From the NCBI GenBank assembly GCA_900318795.1, contig ONLU01000014.1:1-64000 (forward strand): DNA of 64,000 nucleotides. Direction: 5' to 3'. The translations under genes and the position numbers were made by a program. Source of the DNA: an uncultured Prevotellaceae bacterium (GTDB taxonomy: Bacteria; Bacteroidota; Bacteroidia; Bacteroidales; Bacteroidaceae). The number at the start of each line of letters is the position of its first letter. Position 1 is the first letter of the stretch. Positions 1-8,755 of this stretch are shown here, in pieces. Below the pieces are notes generated by a model. The model searched no databases. It had not been told where the DNA came from and saw only the letters and a list, made by a program, of their open reading frames with translations.

Positions 1-197
1 AAGAGTGAGCAAACGGAGGCAAGCGTGCCTGACGCGAGCGTCATCCGTGAGTGATGGAGACGGGTTCCACACGTGACGCGAACGGTCTGCATAGGGGTAT
101 GGGAGACGTCCGCACGATGCAAAGAGACTATCCGGATAGCTGACGGAACCTATCTCCACGACCCACGCCAAGCGTGCCACTGCTTCGATGCCGTAGC
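1..197. other. Left edge, no supported gene
   Basis: No gene can be supported here. The minus-strand frame that follows the stop of the GH2 gene stays open to the window edge, but its translation is rich in arginine, serine and proline and resembles no family I know. Two small hairpins lie close together near positions 17-45, one with AGGC/GCCT arms and one with TGACGC/GCGTCA arms. Neither has a T-run. Confidence 0.4.
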
Positions 198-2642
198 TCA
201 TCGTGCGCTGACAGACAGCATCCCCGCCTTCAGTCCGTCGGCAGTACACGTCAGGGTTGCTGTCGACGGCTGTTTGCCACTCTGTATCAGCACCTGAGCC
301 CGCCCGTTGAAGGCAGGGATGCTGAACGCACGGCAGGGCTGCCGGTCAGGATGGTCGCTGCCCAGGTATGCAGGGTCGCCATTGCCACAGCCTATGATGG
401 TGGCGTCGCCCTCCAGCCGGAAAGTCAGCAGGGGGCAAGCGTCAGGGACGAGACGGCCCTTCTGGTCGTGAATCTCGATGTTGACCACTGCCACGTCATG
501 CCCGTCGGCAGCTATCTGCTGGCGGTCGGCCATCACCACCACCCTTGCGGCAGGCTTGGTGGTCTCTATGGTCTCGGTCATCATGCGCTTGCCGTTTTTA
601 TAGCCCGTAGCCACCACACGGCCCGGCTGGTAGACGGTCTTCCACTTCAGGTGTCCGTTCTTCGGCATACGCTGGCGCTCCAGCCGTTTGCCGTTGACGG
701 TGAGTTCCACCTCGTCACAGTTGCTGTACGCCCACAGTTCTATCTCCTCGCCCTCATGGCCTTGCAGGTTCCAGTGTGGGAAGATGTGCAGTGTGGGCTC
801 GTCCGTCCACCACGACTTCAGATACCACGCCTCGTCCTTCCAGAAGCCGCAGTAGTCCAGAATGCCGAACTCCGACTCGTGGGCGGGGTAGCTGAGCGGG
901 TTCGGTTCACCGCGGTAGTCGAAGCCCGTCCAGAAGAAGCACCCCGCCGCCCAGGGACGCTCCGCATAGAATCGCCAACCGCGCTCGATGCGGTTTTCGG
1001 TACCGTCCTTGTCGGCACTGAGATTCATGGAGCGCATGTGTCCAGGAGCATCGGCAGAGTCGAAGTAGACACCACGCGTGCCACAGCCCGTCGTCTCCTC
1101 CGTACCAACTATCTTCCACGTGGGATTCGCTTTCTTGCGGTTGTCGACATCGTTTTGCAGGATATAGTTGAAGCCTACCACGTCGAGTCCCTTGATCATC
1201 TCTACGCCGCCGGCATTGGCAATGGTCGACGGACGGGTGGGGTCGAGCAGGCGGGCATGTTCACGCATGGCGGCGGCTATGCGTGTGCCCTGGATGGTGT
1301 TCTCTATGCCCCATTCCTCGTTGCCACAGCTCCAGAGGATGACGCTGGGGTGGTTGCGGTCGCGGCGTATCATCTTCTGCAGCAGACGCAGGTGTTCGTC
1401 GTTGACACCCGCCAGGCGGTTCTCGTCGATGACCAGCATGCCCTCGCGGTCGCAGATGTCGAGCTGGGCCGGTGTCATGGGGTTGTGCGAGGCCCGGTAG
1501 GCATTGCACCCCAGTTTCTTCAGTTCCCTGATGCGCCACGCCATGAGTGCCTCGGGCATGGCAGCCCCCACACCGGCATGGTCCTGGTGCATGTTGACAC
1601 CCTTCAGCTTCAGCGGTTTGCCGTTCAGCAGGAATCCCCGCTCGGCGTCAAACAGGATGTCACGCAGACCGGTTGTCGTCTCGTAGATGTCAGTCACCTT
1701 GCCGTCCACCTTCACCATGGTTTCCACCTTATACAGATAGGGGTCGTCAGGACTCCACAGATGCGGACTTTGAACCTTGGTCAGAGAACTTTGAACTTCT
1801 TGCGTCTGCTTGGGTTGCAGTGTCAGGGTAGTGGAGGTGCTATGGGCCACCTCCTTGCCCTCGGCATCGAGCAGCCGGTGCTCCACCTGACACGTCTGTG
1901 TCGTCAGCGATGCATTGTTCACCTCGGTATTGACATGGACAACAGCCTGGCTGTAGGGTGCCTGCAGTTCGGCATAGACAAAGGTGCCGAAGGGTGCCAC
2001 GCAGACCGGTGACGTCTTGACGAGCCACACGTCACGATAGATGCCGGCACCCTCGTAGAACCAGCCCTCCTCCAGCGATGCGTCGGCACGCACACATATC
2101 AGGTTGTCGCCACCGTAGTTGGCATACTCCGTCACGTCGTACACCTGAGTGGCATAGCCGCTGGGCTCCTCGCCCATCCAGAAGCCGTTGAACCACACCT
2201 GGGCATGGCGGAAGATGCCGTCAAACTGCAACAGCAGTCGCCGGCCCTCATCGCCGGCAGGGATGTGGAGCATCTTGCGGTACCACCCCACACTGGTCTC
2301 CGGATAGCGCCAGCCCACGGTCTTGTAGCCGTGCGAGTGGCTGGCCTCGCGGGCATAAGGCAGTGTCGTAGCCCAGTCGTGCGGCACCCGCACGTTCTGC
2401 CATGTCCCGTCGTCGAACTTCATGCTGTAGGGCCCCTCGTTGTGTATCGAGTTGGCCTTTGTCAGGTAGTTGAAGTACTCCGTGCCGCACCCGAAGTCCT
2501 TCTGCGGGTCGGCAGCATGTCCCAGACAGAACTTCCAGCCCTCGCTCAGTCTTGTCTTCTCGCGGACGCCCGTTGCGGCCTGCGCCCCTACCGCCAGCAC
2601 CATCAGTGCCGCCAGCAGCCATTGTCTTGTAGTTGCCATCAT
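198..2642 (-). CDS. Secreted glycoside hydrolase family 2 (beta-galactosidase-like)
   Basis: This 814-residue exported retaining glycosidase has a signal peptide (about residues 1-22, ending AQA). It then follows the GH2 order: jelly-roll sugar-binding domain (about 30-215), Ig-like domain (about 215-330), TIM barrel (about 335-600), a DUF4982-like Ig domain (about 625-700), and a C-terminal invasin-like Ig domain. The acid/base motif SCGNEEWG places the catalytic Glu at residue 442; the nucleophile is probably one of the Glu pair 515-516 in GTEETTG. Members act on beta-galactosides, beta-glucuronides or related side chains of plant glycans, so the substrate is not fixed by sequence. Two adjacent Met codons could start it. 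A short repeat is embedded near residues 280-292. No transporter or regulator lies beside it in the window. Confidence 0.9.
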   Translation of the reverse strand: MMATTRQWLLAALMVLAVGAQAATGVREKTRLSEGWKFCLGHAADPQKDFGCGTEYFNYLTKANSIHNEGPYSMKFDDGTWQNVRVPHDWATTLPYAREASHSHGYKTVGWRYPETSVGWYRKMLHIPAGDEGRRLLLQFDGIFRHAQVWFNGFWMGEEPSGYATQVYDVTEYANYGGDNLICVRADASLEEGWFYEGAGIYRDVWLVKTSPVCVAPFGTFVYAELQAPYSQAVVHVNTEVNNASLTTQTCQVEHRLLDAEGKEVAHSTSTTLTLQPKQTQEVQSSLTKVQSPHLWSPDDPYLYKVETMVKVDGKVTDIYETTTGLRDILFDAERGFLLNGKPLKLKGVNMHQDHAGVGAAMPEALMAWRIRELKKLGCNAYRASHNPMTPAQLDICDREGMLVIDENRLAGVNDEHLRLLQKMIRRDRNHPSVILWSCGNEEWGIENTIQGTRIAAAMREHARLLDPTRPSTIANAGGVEMIKGLDVVGFNYILQNDVDNRKKANPTWKIVGTEETTGCGTRGVYFDSADAPGHMRSMNLSADKDGTENRIERGWRFYAERPWAAGCFFWTGFDYRGEPNPLSYPAHESEFGILDYCGFWKDEAWYLKSWWTDEPTLHIFPHWNLQGHEGEEIELWAYSNCDEVELTVNGKRLERQRMPKNGHLKWKTVYQPGRVVATGYKNGKRMMTETIETTKPAARVVVMADRQQIAADGHDVAVVNIEIHDQKGRLVPDACPLLTFRLEGDATIIGCGNGDPAYLGSDHPDRQPCRAFSIPAFNGRAQVLIQSGKQPSTATLTCTADGLKAGMLSVSAR
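1766..1804. repeat. Short word repeat inside the GH2 gene
   Basis: ACTTTGAACCTTGG and ACTTTGAACTTCTTG occur 10 bases apart inside the coding sequence. The TTGAACC/TTGAACT words also form the intergenic repeat near 4701-4740. The encoded stretch (about residues 280-292, rich in Ser, Gln and Val) lies between domains. Confidence 0.6.
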
Positions 2643-2664
2643 GAGTAGTATGTTTTGGCTTTGG

Positions 2665-2690
2665 TATTTCGTTTCAGTATTTCGTTTCAG
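2665..2690. repeat. Perfect tandem 13-mer, two copies
   Basis: TATTTCGTTTCAG occurs twice in direct tandem in the short gap between the start of the GH2 gene and the end of dprA. It is followed by a shorter echo, TCGTCAGTCAG. Confidence 0.8.
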
Positions 2691-2697
2691 TCGTCAG

Positions 2698-3813
2698 TCA
2701 GCATATCAGGTGATAGGTGCCTCCGGCCAAGGGCTTGACGACACCCTTCATCTCCAACGAGAAGAGCATGGCAGTGAGCTGGCCGATAGGCAGGTTGGTC
2801 TTCACGCTGATGACGTTGAGTTGCAGGTCGTTGGTCTGCTGAAGCAGGCTGACCACCTGCTGTTCGTCGGCGGTCAGGTCGGGAAAGAGCTGACGCTCTA
2901 CGGCCTCGGGGTGCTGACGGGCGGTGGTCCATGTCATGGCGTCCACGAAGTCGCGGGCAGAGGTCAGCAGGGCGGCAGTGTTGGACTGGATCATGCGGTT
3001 GCAGCCTTCGCTGTGGGGCATGCCGACGGCTCCGGGGAAGGCAAAGACGTCGCGACCGTACTCCTGGGCTATGCGGCAGGTGATGAGTCCGCCGCCCTTG
3101 ATGGCGCTCTCCACGAGGATGGTGGCGTCTGACAGGCCAGCGATGATGCGGTTGCGCTGACGGAAATTGTTGGGCAGGGCATCGGTCTGTGACATATACT
3201 CGGTGAGCAGTCCGCCGTGGCTGACCATCTGGGTGGCGGTGTCACGGTGGGCGGGAGGGTAGATCTGGTCCAGGCCATGAGCCAGCACGCCGACGGTGTC
3301 GTAGCCTTGCTCGAGGGCATGACGGTGGGCGCAGATGTCTATGCCGTAGGCCAGTCCGCTGACGACGAGCACTTGTGGACAGAGCTGTCGCAGGTCGCTG
3401 AGGAAGCGTCGCACGAGGTCCTGACCATAGGTGGTGCAGTGGCGGGTGCCTACGACGTTGAGGATATAGCTTTGATTGAGATTGGCAGTGCCCTTATAGT
3501 ACAGGACGACTGGAGCATCAGGACACTGGGACAGGCGCTGGGGGTAGTCGGGGTCGCCCAGTGTCAGGGCGCGGATGTGGTTCTTGTCGATGAACTCCAT
3601 CTCAGCTGCTGCCCGCCGCAGGGCGTCGTCCCAGTGCTGCATGGCTTGGCGCAGCCGAGGCGTGGTGTCGGCCACGGCATCGCCAATGTCGCGGCGGTGC
3701 TCGTAGACAGCTTGGGCACAGCCCATGGCCTGACAGAGGCGTAGGGCCATGCCCGCATTGAATCCGGTCATGCGTGTCAGCGCGATGCTATAGTAGACTT
3801 CTTCGCTGGTCAT
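2698..3813 (-). CDS. dprA: DNA-processing protein DprA
   Basis: DprA loads RecA on incoming single-stranded DNA during natural transformation; in non-competent bacteria its role is less clear. The 371-residue protein has an N-terminal helical region (about 1-75). The central Rossmann-like domain shows the family signatures GLAYGID, AHGLDQIYPP, GGLLTEY, NFRQRNRIIAGLSD and GGGLITCRIA. A C-terminal winged-helix segment (about 305-371) is typical of the longer DprA proteins. Length and motifs are complete. It lies 12 bases downstream of a secreted protein of unknown function on the same strand, so the two are probably co-transcribed. Confidence 0.95.
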   Translation of the reverse strand: MTSEEVYYSIALTRMTGFNAGMALRLCQAMGCAQAVYEHRRDIGDAVADTTPRLRQAMQHWDDALRRAAAEMEFIDKNHIRALTLGDPDYPQRLSQCPDAPVVLYYKGTANLNQSYILNVVGTRHCTTYGQDLVRRFLSDLRQLCPQVLVVSGLAYGIDICAHRHALEQGYDTVGVLAHGLDQIYPPAHRDTATQMVSHGGLLTEYMSQTDALPNNFRQRNRIIAGLSDATILVESAIKGGGLITCRIAQEYGRDVFAFPGAVGMPHSEGCNRMIQSNTAALLTSARDFVDAMTWTTARQHPEAVERQLFPDLTADEQQVVSLLQQTNDLQLNVISVKTNLPIGQLTAMLFSLEMKGVVKPLAGGTYHLIC

Positions 3814-3825
3814 GGTGTGGGGGTG

Positions 3826-4599
3826 CTATTGGCATCGGATGTCCTTGAACTTCCAGTCGCTGGAGGGTTCGATGAGGTCGAACGTCGCATCTTCGGCAGG
3901 CAGGGCGGGGAAGATGAGGGCAAAACGCAGCTTCTGGTAGGGCCAGGGTATCTTGGTGAGGGTGGGTGCTACGGTGATGTTCTCCACACTGCTCAGGCGG
4001 AGCTTGCTGCTGTGCTTGCTGGTGATGTAGGTCTTGGGCTTGATGTAGATGGCATAGTCTGGTGTGTCGGCCTCGCACTCCATCTCAATGCGGGTCTCGG
4101 TGTCGGAGCAGCTGATGCGCAGAATCTTGGTCTGGGTGTTGTCCTTCTTGCCCTTGCTGATGGGGTTCTGCAGGGTGAAGTGGTACTTGGAGTAGTCGGA
4201 CAGGACGACGCTGGGATTGTTGACGACGCTGGGGCCTTCTTCGGTGCGGCCGGCTTTGGCATAGAGGCTGGTGATCTTGGCAGAGATGTTCTTCTGGTCG
4301 GTATAGCCGTAGTCGCAGTTCAGTTTGGCAACCTCTTCATAGGTGTCGAGGGCTTCGCTCCACTTCTCTTGCTTCTCCAGTTCCTTGGCTTCTTCGTAGA
4401 CGCCCTGGAAGGTGGCCTGATACTGTTTCTTCTCGCGCTCCCAGATCTCCATGGCTTTCTTGCGCTCGGAAGACTCGATGAGTGAGCCCAGCAGTCCGAG
4501 TCCGCCGCTGATGGCTGATGTGGTGTGCCAGTTGTTCCACTGGGCATTGGTGGTCAGGGCAGACAGTGCCATGACGAGGATTAACAATTGTTTCTTCAT
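3826..4599 (-). CDS. Secreted protein of unknown function
   Basis: I do not recognise this family. I chose the start that gives a clean signal peptide, MKKQLLILVMALSALTTNAQ; an in-frame Met 19 codons upstream lacks one. The mature part begins with a Gly/Leu-rich segment (GGLGLLGSL). A charged helical region with a TPR-like look follows (about residues 45-105, including YEEAKELEKQEKWSEALDTY). The C-terminal half is beta-rich and has no recognisable catalytic motif. At 257 residues it is probably periplasmic or attached at the outer membrane. It is followed closely by dprA and preceded by a repeat-filled gap. Confidence 0.7.
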   Translation of the reverse strand: MKKQLLILVMALSALTTNAQWNNWHTTSAISGGLGLLGSLIESSERKKAMEIWEREKKQYQATFQGVYEEAKELEKQEKWSEALDTYEEVAKLNCDYGYTDQKNISAKITSLYAKAGRTEEGPSVVNNPSVVLSDYSKYHFTLQNPISKGKKDNTQTKILRISCSDTETRIEMECEADTPDYAIYIKPKTYITSKHSSKLRLSSVENITVAPTLTKIPWPYQKLRFALIFPALPAEDATFDLIEPSSDWKFKDIRCQ

Positions 4600-4640
4600 A
4601 ATACTTTGAACTTTTTGAATTTTATGATTGCACTTACGTG

Positions 4641-4675
4641 AGGTTTCAGGTTTCAAGTTTTAGGTTCCAGGTTTC
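4641..4675. repeat. Heptanucleotide array AGGTTTC-like
   Basis: Five consecutive 7-base units can be read: AGGTTTC, AGGTTTC, AAGTTTT, AGGTTCC, AGGTTTC. The array fills part of the gap between a thioesterase gene and the secreted protein gene. Confidence 0.75.
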
Positions 4676-4678
4676 ACT

Positions 4679-4740
4679 TTGAACCGCGGCAAAGCCACAT
4701 TGAACCTTGAACCTTGAACCGCGGCGAAGCCGCATTGAAC
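4679..4740. repeat. Two 27-base units with GC-rich hairpin cores
   Basis: Two copies (4679-4705 and 4714-4740) differ at two positions. Each begins TTGAACC, ends CATTGAAC or close to it, and has a core GCGGC-(A/G)AA-GCC(A/G)C that can fold into a 5-bp stem with a 3-base loop. They are joined by further TTGAACC words. No T-run follows, so this is not a classical terminator. Confidence 0.75.
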
Positions 4741-4742
4741 TC

Positions 4743-5153
4743 TTAACTCTTCCCCAGATAGGGGGCAAAGGCGCGGTCGTAGTCTTCGCTTTCGCCGAGA
4801 CGGCCGTTGATGAGACAGACCAGCATGACCTTGCCCTTGAAGCAGATGGCTTCGTCGGAGGCCCGGTAGATGTCCTGGTGGAAGATGTACTTGAAGCCGT
4901 CCTTCTCGAGCCACAGACGGGAGATGAACTCGTCGTCGCAGCGCAGGGGAGCCTTGTATTGCAGTTCCATGCGGGCCACGACGGCATCGATGCCTCGGGA
5001 GTGCATCTCGGCAAAGCTAAGGCCACACTGCTTCAGGAACAGGTGACGGGTATGCTCGGTGTAGTGCAGGTAGTTGGCATTGTTGACGATACCTTCGATG
5101 TCGCACTCGTAGTCGCGCACCTCCATACGGGCTTCGAAAACGTACTTTCTCAT
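4743..5153 (-). CDS. Acyl-CoA thioesterase, hotdog fold (YbgC/4HBT-like)
   Basis: This 136-residue single hotdog-domain protein has the N-terminal signature RDYECDIEGIVNNANYLHY. It matches the 4-hydroxybenzoyl-CoA thioesterase pattern in which a conserved Asp precedes G-I/V-V-N-N-A-x-Y. Such enzymes hydrolyse acyl-CoA or related thioesters in the cytoplasm; the physiological acyl group cannot be read from sequence. It lies 15 bases downstream of the DUF2851 gene on the same strand, so the pair probably forms an operon. Confidence 0.88.
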   Translation of the reverse strand: MRKYVFEARMEVRDYECDIEGIVNNANYLHYTEHTRHLFLKQCGLSFAEMHSRGIDAVVARMELQYKAPLRCDDEFISRLWLEKDGFKYIFHQDIYRASDEAICFKGKVMLVCLINGRLGESEDYDRAFAPYLGKS

Positions 5154-5168
5154 ATATTTTTTACTTTT

Positions 5169-6470
5169 TTATTCTTTTACTTTCTTCAGATACTCGTAGC
5201 CGATGCGGCAACGCAGGCAGTCCTTGCGGTCGCAGTATTCCCGCTTGAGTTGGATGAGGGCCTGTGAGTCGCCGGCGGTCTTGACTTCCAGTCCGCACTC
5301 CTGCCACATGCGGATGATGTGGTTTTGCTCGGCCTTCAGTTGCTCCAGAAAGTCGAAGGCCCGGTCGCACAGTTCCTCGCGGGAGGTGTGCCGGCCGTAG
5401 GCGAAGAGCATGGGCACACAGGTGTTGATGATGAGCAGGTTGATGGAGAACGGCGACAGGTGCTTGGCATTGCGCACACTCTCGGAGCCGAAGGTGTAGT
5501 GGGTCTCCCAGTAGGGTGTCACCTGGGTACGCAGTCGCTCGGTGATGCTTGCCATGTCCGTGCACTCCATGAGTTGTGACAGTCCGGCTTTCTGTTGGTA
5601 GTAGAGATTGGCCAGTTGTGATATACGGATGTGGGGGAAGTTCTGCGGACGCAAGCGAAGGAAACGCCAGCGTTTGTAGTCCATGGGTTGCAGTGAGAAC
5701 TTATGAGCCAGATACAGATACTCGTTGCGCAGCTTGGCAAAGTAGCCTTCGTTCAGGGCATCTTTCTGGTAGCGCTCGGGTATGGCTTCCAAGTCCAGCA
5801 GTCCGGCTTGCCCCATGAAGATGGCTTCTATCTGGAACAGGTCGTCGCGGTGCTTGCCCACGGCCTGCAGGGGGATGTGACGAGCCCACTCCTCGAAGGC
5901 GTCGCCGTTGATGCCGAACCCGTAGTTGCGGGCCAGCGTCGCGAAGTAGGCTTCTTCCCACGAACCGCCAGCCTGACTGACCCGCTGTTGGATGGCTATG
6001 GTCTTCTGCTCCAGGCGTTCTGTCTGCAGGGCTGCCATCCATGAGTGGACGGTGAGGCGTGTGAGGTCGGGAATAATGCGGTAGCAGGGTGGGTAGGAGT
6101 CGGTCTTCAGCAGCTCTTCGTAGTTGTCGCGGACTGTGTCGGGAACAGTCATCACCACCTGTGGCACAAAGTCGCCCTTCTGGGTCTGTACGTCACGGTC
6201 GGCCTCGCCCACTACGTGCAACACGACATTGTCGTAGTTGGCATCCGTATGGTGGCCGTGCTGGTACCAATGGGACGAGCGGTCGTGTATCTCGACATTG
6301 CCCACCCACAGCGTGCCGCCAATCTTCACCTTGGCATTGAAGAAGTCGGGCCCGGCGTTACGGTTGTGCAACCCGGGGTCCAATACCTCTACGGGGCGCC
6401 CGTCGGTGGTCGCCATACCCGTTGCAGGCCACATCTTATGCTTCCAGCAGTAGTGTAATAGCTGTTCCAT
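5169..6470 (-). CDS. DUF2851 family protein
   Basis: This 433-residue cytoplasmic protein belongs to the Bacteroidetes DUF2851 family, recognised by its opening MEQLLHYCWKHKM. Other family features are PVEVLDPGLHNRNAGPDFFNAKV, WVGNVEIHDRSSHWYQHGHH and a C-terminal Cys cluster (CDRKDCLRCRIG). The Asp, Glu and His residues in the first 110 positions have the look of a nuclease-like site, but no function is established to my knowledge. I chose the Met at 6470 and not the one six codons upstream, because a TACCTTTG promoter element lies between them and only five bases separate it from the chosen ATG. The message may therefore be leaderless. Confidence 0.85.
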   Translation of the reverse strand: MEQLLHYCWKHKMWPATGMATTDGRPVEVLDPGLHNRNAGPDFFNAKVKIGGTLWVGNVEIHDRSSHWYQHGHHTDANYDNVVLHVVGEADRDVQTQKGDFVPQVVMTVPDTVRDNYEELLKTDSYPPCYRIIPDLTRLTVHSWMAALQTERLEQKTIAIQQRVSQAGGSWEEAYFATLARNYGFGINGDAFEEWARHIPLQAVGKHRDDLFQIEAIFMGQAGLLDLEAIPERYQKDALNEGYFAKLRNEYLYLAHKFSLQPMDYKRWRFLRLRPQNFPHIRISQLANLYYQQKAGLSQLMECTDMASITERLRTQVTPYWETHYTFGSESVRNAKHLSPFSINLLIINTCVPMLFAYGRHTSREELCDRAFDFLEQLKAEQNHIIRMWQECGLEVKTAGDSQALIQLKREYCDRKDCLRCRIGYEYLKKVKE

Positions 6471-6475
6471 GTGTG

Positions 6476-6483
6476 CAAAGGTA
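6476..6483 (-). promoter_or_regulatory. Bacteroidetes -7 element for the DUF2851 gene
   Basis: Read on the minus strand this is TACCTTTG (consensus TAnnTTTG), five bases before the chosen ATG. It argues for that start codon and for little or no 5' leader. Confidence 0.6.
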
Positions 6484-6493
6484 ATCATTTTAA

Positions 6494-6521
6494 GTGAAAA
6501 GTGAAATGTGAAATGTGAAAA
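6494..6521. repeat. Heptanucleotide array GTGAAAA/GTGAAAT
   Basis: Four perfect 7-base units (GTGAAAA, GTGAAAT, GTGAAAT, GTGAAAA) lie between the divergent DUF2851 and rnr promoters. A reverse-complement relative lies at 59146-59173. Confidence 0.85.
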
Positions 6522-6557
6522 ATTGAACTTTTTCTTTCATTTCTCTCACTTATTTCG

Positions 6558-6565
6558 TAACTTTG
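6558..6565 (+). promoter_or_regulatory. Bacteroidetes -7 element for rnr
   Basis: TAACTTTG matches the consensus TAnnTTTG exactly, 28 bases before the chosen rnr ATG. The -33 region is only a weak match (TTTC-rich). Confidence 0.7.
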
Positions 6566-6592
6566 CCCGTAGAAACATTAAAATGTAAAGTT

Positions 6593-8755
6593 ATGAGTAA
6601 GCACAAAAGTGGAAAACGACTGAACAAGAAGATGTTGGTGGAACTGCTGCAGACACTGTTCCAACAGAACCCTAACGAGTCATTTTCGTTTAAGCAGATA
6701 TTCAAGAATCTGAAGTTGTCGACACACCCGGCCAAAATGCTGGCGGTGGAGACGATGGACGAGATGGCGTGGGACGACTATCTGACGAAGACCAGTGAGA
6801 ACTCGTACCGGCTGAACCTGAAGAACCAAGTGCAGGAAGGTACGTTCATCCGCAAGGCCAACGGTAAGAACTCGTTCCAGCCCGACGATGGCGGCAAGCC
6901 TATCTTCGTGTCGGAGCGCAACTCACTCTTCGCCATGAATGGTGACCGCGTCAGGGTGGCCATGATGGCTCGTCGCGAGAAACACATCAAGGAGGCCATG
7001 GTCATTGAGATACTGTCGCACAAGGTAGACCAGGCCGTCGGCAAGCTGAAGGTGGAGAAGGACTTTGCCTTCCTGGTGACCGAAGGCAACATCTTTGTGC
7101 ACGACATACTGATACCTAAAAAGAAGCTGAAGGGTGGCAAGGACGGCGAGAAGGCCGTGGTGCGCATTACGCAGTGGCCGTCGAAGGACTCGAAGAACAT
7201 TGTCGGTGAGGTGATTGACGTTCTGGGCAAGGAGGGCGACAACAATGTGGAGATGCATGCCATCCTGGCTCAGTATGGGTTGCCGTACAAGTATCCGAAG
7301 CATGTGGAGGACGCTGCCGAGAAGATTGATCCGGGCATCACAGAGCAGGAAATCAAGCGCCGCGAGGACTTCCGCGATGTCTTCACCTGTACCATTGACC
7401 CCAAGGATGCCAAGGATTTTGACGATGCGCTGAGCATCCGGAAGCAAGGCAGACTGTGGGAGGTCGGTGTGCACATTGCCGACGTCAGCCACTATGTCAC
7501 GGAGGGGTCCGTGATAGACAAGGAGGCCGTGAAGCGAGCCACCAGTGTCTATTTGGTAGACCGCACCATCCCCATGTTGCCCGAACGGTTGTGTAACTTC
7601 ATCTGCTCGCTGCGTCCTGACGAGGAGAAGCTCTGCTACTCGGTCGTCTTCCTGCTGGACGACGAAGCGAACGTGAAGGACTTTCATATAGCCCATACGG
7701 TCATCAAGAGCAACCGCCGCTATGCCTACGAGGAGGTGCAGGAGATACTGACGGGCAAGGACGGCGACTATGCTGAGGAGCTGCGCACGCTGGACCGACT
7801 GGCCAAATGCCTGCGTGAGCGTCGCTTCAAAGGTGGTGCTGTGAAGTTCGATCGCGAGGAACTGCACTTCGACATCGACCAAGACGGCAAGCCGACCCGT
7901 GCGTACTTCAAGAAGTCGAACGACGCCACACAGCTCATCGAGGAGTTCATGCTGCTGGCCAACCGTACGGTGGCCGAGAGCATAGGCAAGGTCAAGAAGG
8001 GCACCAAAGCCAAGACGCTGCCTTACCGTATTCACGACCAGCCAGACCCCACCAAGCTGGAAACGCTGCGCGAGTTTGTCACCAAGTTTGGCTACAAGCT
8101 GAAGACAGCAGGCACGAAGGGAGCCATCTCAAAGTCGCTCAACGCACTGATGGACGGTTGTCAAGGTAAGCGTGAGCAGAAGCTGATAGAGACTGTCGCC
8201 CTGCGGGCCATGATGAAGGCCAAGTATTCGACCCACAACATCGGCCACTACGGACTGGCCTTTGACTACTATACCCACTTCACGTCGCCTATCCGCCGCT
8301 ATCCCGACACCATGGTACACCGGCTGCTGACCAAGTATCAGGACGGTGCCCGCAGTGCCAACCAGCAGAAGTATGAGGAACTGTGTGAGCACTGCTCAGA
8401 CATGGAGCAGGTGGCCCAGCAGGCTGAGCGCGACTCTATCAAGTACAAGATGGTGGAGTTCATGGAGGATAAGATAGGCAACGAGTACGACGCCCACATC
8501 TCGGGCATCCAGTCGTACGGCATCTACTGTGAGATAGACGAGAACCACTGCGAGGGTATGGTGCCCATGCGCGACTTGGACGATGACTACTATGACTTCG
8601 ACGAGCGCAACTACTGTCTGGTAGGCCGTCGCCATCATCAGAAGTACCAGTTGGGTGATCCCGTCCGCATCAAGGTGGCCCGTGCCAATCTGGAGAAGCG
8701 CCAGCTGGACTTCACCCTGGCTGAAGAGAGGGCAGATGGAAGAAGGAAGAAGTAG
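6593..8755 (+). CDS. rnr: Ribonuclease R
   Basis: RNase R is a processive 3'-5' exoribonuclease that degrades structured RNA and takes part in mRNA turnover and ribosomal RNA quality control. The 720-residue protein starts at MSKHKSGK; the longer frame would begin at the promoter. It has an N-terminal winged-helix segment, cold-shock/OB domains (about 70-230), the RNB catalytic core with DPKDAKDFDDA (metal-binding Asp residues), and a C-terminal S1 domain (about 630-710, GNEYDAHISGIQSYGIYCEI). The last residues, ADGRRKK, and the stop codon itself are encoded by a heptanucleotide repeat array that continues into the intergenic region. Confidence 0.96.
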   Translation: MSKHKSGKRLNKKMLVELLQTLFQQNPNESFSFKQIFKNLKLSTHPAKMLAVETMDEMAWDDYLTKTSENSYRLNLKNQVQEGTFIRKANGKNSFQPDDGGKPIFVSERNSLFAMNGDRVRVAMMARREKHIKEAMVIEILSHKVDQAVGKLKVEKDFAFLVTEGNIFVHDILIPKKKLKGGKDGEKAVVRITQWPSKDSKNIVGEVIDVLGKEGDNNVEMHAILAQYGLPYKYPKHVEDAAEKIDPGITEQEIKRREDFRDVFTCTIDPKDAKDFDDALSIRKQGRLWEVGVHIADVSHYVTEGSVIDKEAVKRATSVYLVDRTIPMLPERLCNFICSLRPDEEKLCYSVVFLLDDEANVKDFHIAHTVIKSNRRYAYEEVQEILTGKDGDYAEELRTLDRLAKCLRERRFKGGAVKFDREELHFDIDQDGKPTRAYFKKSNDATQLIEEFMLLANRTVAESIGKVKKGTKAKTLPYRIHDQPDPTKLETLREFVTKFGYKLKTAGTKGAISKSLNALMDGCQGKREQKLIETVALRAMMKAKYSTHNIGHYGLAFDYYTHFTSPIRRYPDTMVHRLLTKYQDGARSANQQKYEELCEHCSDMEQVAQQAERDSIKYKMVEFMEDKIGNEYDAHISGIQSYGIYCEIDENHCEGMVPMRDLDDDYYDFDERNYCLVGRRHHQKYQLGDPVRIKVARANLEKRQLDFTLAEERADGRRKK

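Noticed and set aside
818..1119. Short minus-strand frames within the GH2 gene
   Set aside because: They are out-of-frame shadows of the GH2 coding sequence with no independent start signals or motifs.
174..2012. Plus-strand open frame of 612 codons opposite the GH2 gene
   Set aside because: It is the complement of a gene with clear GH2 motifs; its translation has no domain and is rich in Leu, Val and His as expected from an antisense frame of GC-rich DNA.
6923..8035. Minus-strand open frame of 370 codons inside rnr
   Set aside because: Antisense of RNase R, whose catalytic motifs are on the plus strand.
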